5,351 nt of DNA from Planctomycetales bacterium (GTDB lineage: Bacteria; Planctomycetota; Phycisphaerae; SM23-33): NCBI GenBank assembly GCA_030631125.1, contig DAOVLS010000196.1, forward strand, positions 1 through 5,351. The letters run 5' to 3'. The notes beneath the pieces are model-generated. The model did not search any database and was not told where the DNA came from. It saw nothing but the letters and a program-made list of their open reading frames with translations. This document shows, piece by piece, positions 4,902 to 5,351 of the stretch. The position numbers and the translations under genes are program-made. Within the stretch, counting starts at the first letter, position 1; every line of letters begins with the position of its first letter.

Positions 4902-5351
4902 TTATTTTGTGTAGAGTTTTTCCTTTACCGTCGAACGTCGGGGGCGGTTGTCGCCGGTTGGGTTGTACTTCTCAATCGTTCGACGGATGCTGTCGTACTG
5001 CACCTTCCAGGCATTCTCGCTGTAACCTCCGCCAAGGCACATTACAACAGGGACGCCTTCGCTGACGCAACGGTCAATCACCATCGCGTCCCGCTTGACG
5101 ATTCCGTCAGCCGACATTTTCAACCTCGCCAACGGGTCGCCGTCGAGCGTATCGCAACCGGCCTGGATGAAAACTATATCAGGTCTGGCGGCTTTTATCA
5201 CCTTCGGCAGATGCCTTGCCAGAAGGCGGAGGTATTTCTCGTCGCCGGTCCCTGCCGGTAATTCCACGTCGAGGTCCGATTTTTCCTTCGGGATCGGGTA
5301 GATGTCGCCTTCGTGCATTGAGAAGGTGAACACACTATCGTCGCTGGCGAA
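4902..5351 (-). CDS. Histone deacetylase family (AcuC-like) deacetylase, C-terminal part
   Basis: The last 149 residues of a zinc-dependent deacetylase of the arginase/deacetylase fold. The frame stays open to the right window edge, so the N-terminal half, including the HHG active site and the first two zinc ligands, is outside. The GTG at 5333 is an internal Val in DDSVFTFSMHEGD, not a start. Seen here: SMHEGDIYP, the SDLDVELPAGTGDEKYL segment, PDIVFIQAGCDTLDGDPLARL with the third zinc-ligand Asp (codon 5153-5151), and CLGGGYSEN with the catalytic Tyr (codon 5024-5022). Tyr rather than His at this place is typical of class I and AcuC-type enzymes. In bacteria such proteins deacetylate acetyl-lysine proteins, acetylpolyamines or small amides; the sequence does not say which. 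The next gene downstream, 24 bp away, is DUF4432. Confidence 0.92.
   Translation of the reverse strand, partial: FASDDSVFTFSMHEGDIYPIPKEKSDLDVELPAGTGDEKYLRLLARHLPKVIKAARPDIVFIQAGCDTLDGDPLARLKMSADGIVKRDAMVIDRCVSEGVPVVMCLGGGYSENAWKVQYDSIRRTIEKYNPTGDNRPRRSTVKEKLYTK

Overview
The window is an ordinary-looking bacterial chromosomal segment of moderately high GC, densely packed with genes on both strands. I find no phage, IS, CRISPR, tRNA or rRNA. The organism is most likely a member of the Planctomycetota, probably of the Phycisphaerae/Sedimentisphaerales type. This is inferred from three things: the SHMT variant with a QPHCGTSAN motif in place of the common QPHSGSQAN, the ThiD2-ThiE fusion, and a CGCAGAGAA-type palindromic repeat of a kind I associate with environmental planctomycete genomes. 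It is not proven.

Layout: (1) The 3' part of a DPM1-like family 2 glycosyltransferase (+, cut by the left window edge) overlaps tail to tail by 24 bp with (2) a membrane-anchored, cysteine-free thioredoxin-fold protein (-). (3) A 141-bp divergent promoter region separates that gene from glyA (+). (4) glyA, serine hydroxymethyltransferase, is followed after 28 bp by (5) a fused ThiD2-ThiE thiamine-biosynthesis gene (+). The glyA-thiD2E spacer is an 8-bp tandem repeat, and the 3' end of thiD2E is written by one arm of a long inverted repeat. (6) A 251-bp convergent intergenic region follows. It holds the rest of the inverted repeat and, on the minus strand, a promoter-like pair, a GC-rich hairpin with a C-rich loop, and a T-tract. 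Together these look like a roughly 95-nt small RNA gene. (7) A DUF4432 galactose-mutarotase-like protein (-) and (8) the C-terminal half of a class I-like histone-deacetylase/AcuC-family deacetylase (-, cut by the right edge) form a probable operon.

Functionally, glyA (one-carbon/serine-glycine metabolism) and thiD2E (HMP-P kinase plus thiamine phosphate synthase) are probably cotranscribed cofactor/housekeeping genes. The deacetylase/DUF4432 pair may act on acetylated or sugar-type metabolites, but its substrate cannot be read from the sequence. The most novel candidate is the minus-strand small RNA in the convergent gap, followed by the inverted repeat that extends ThiE.
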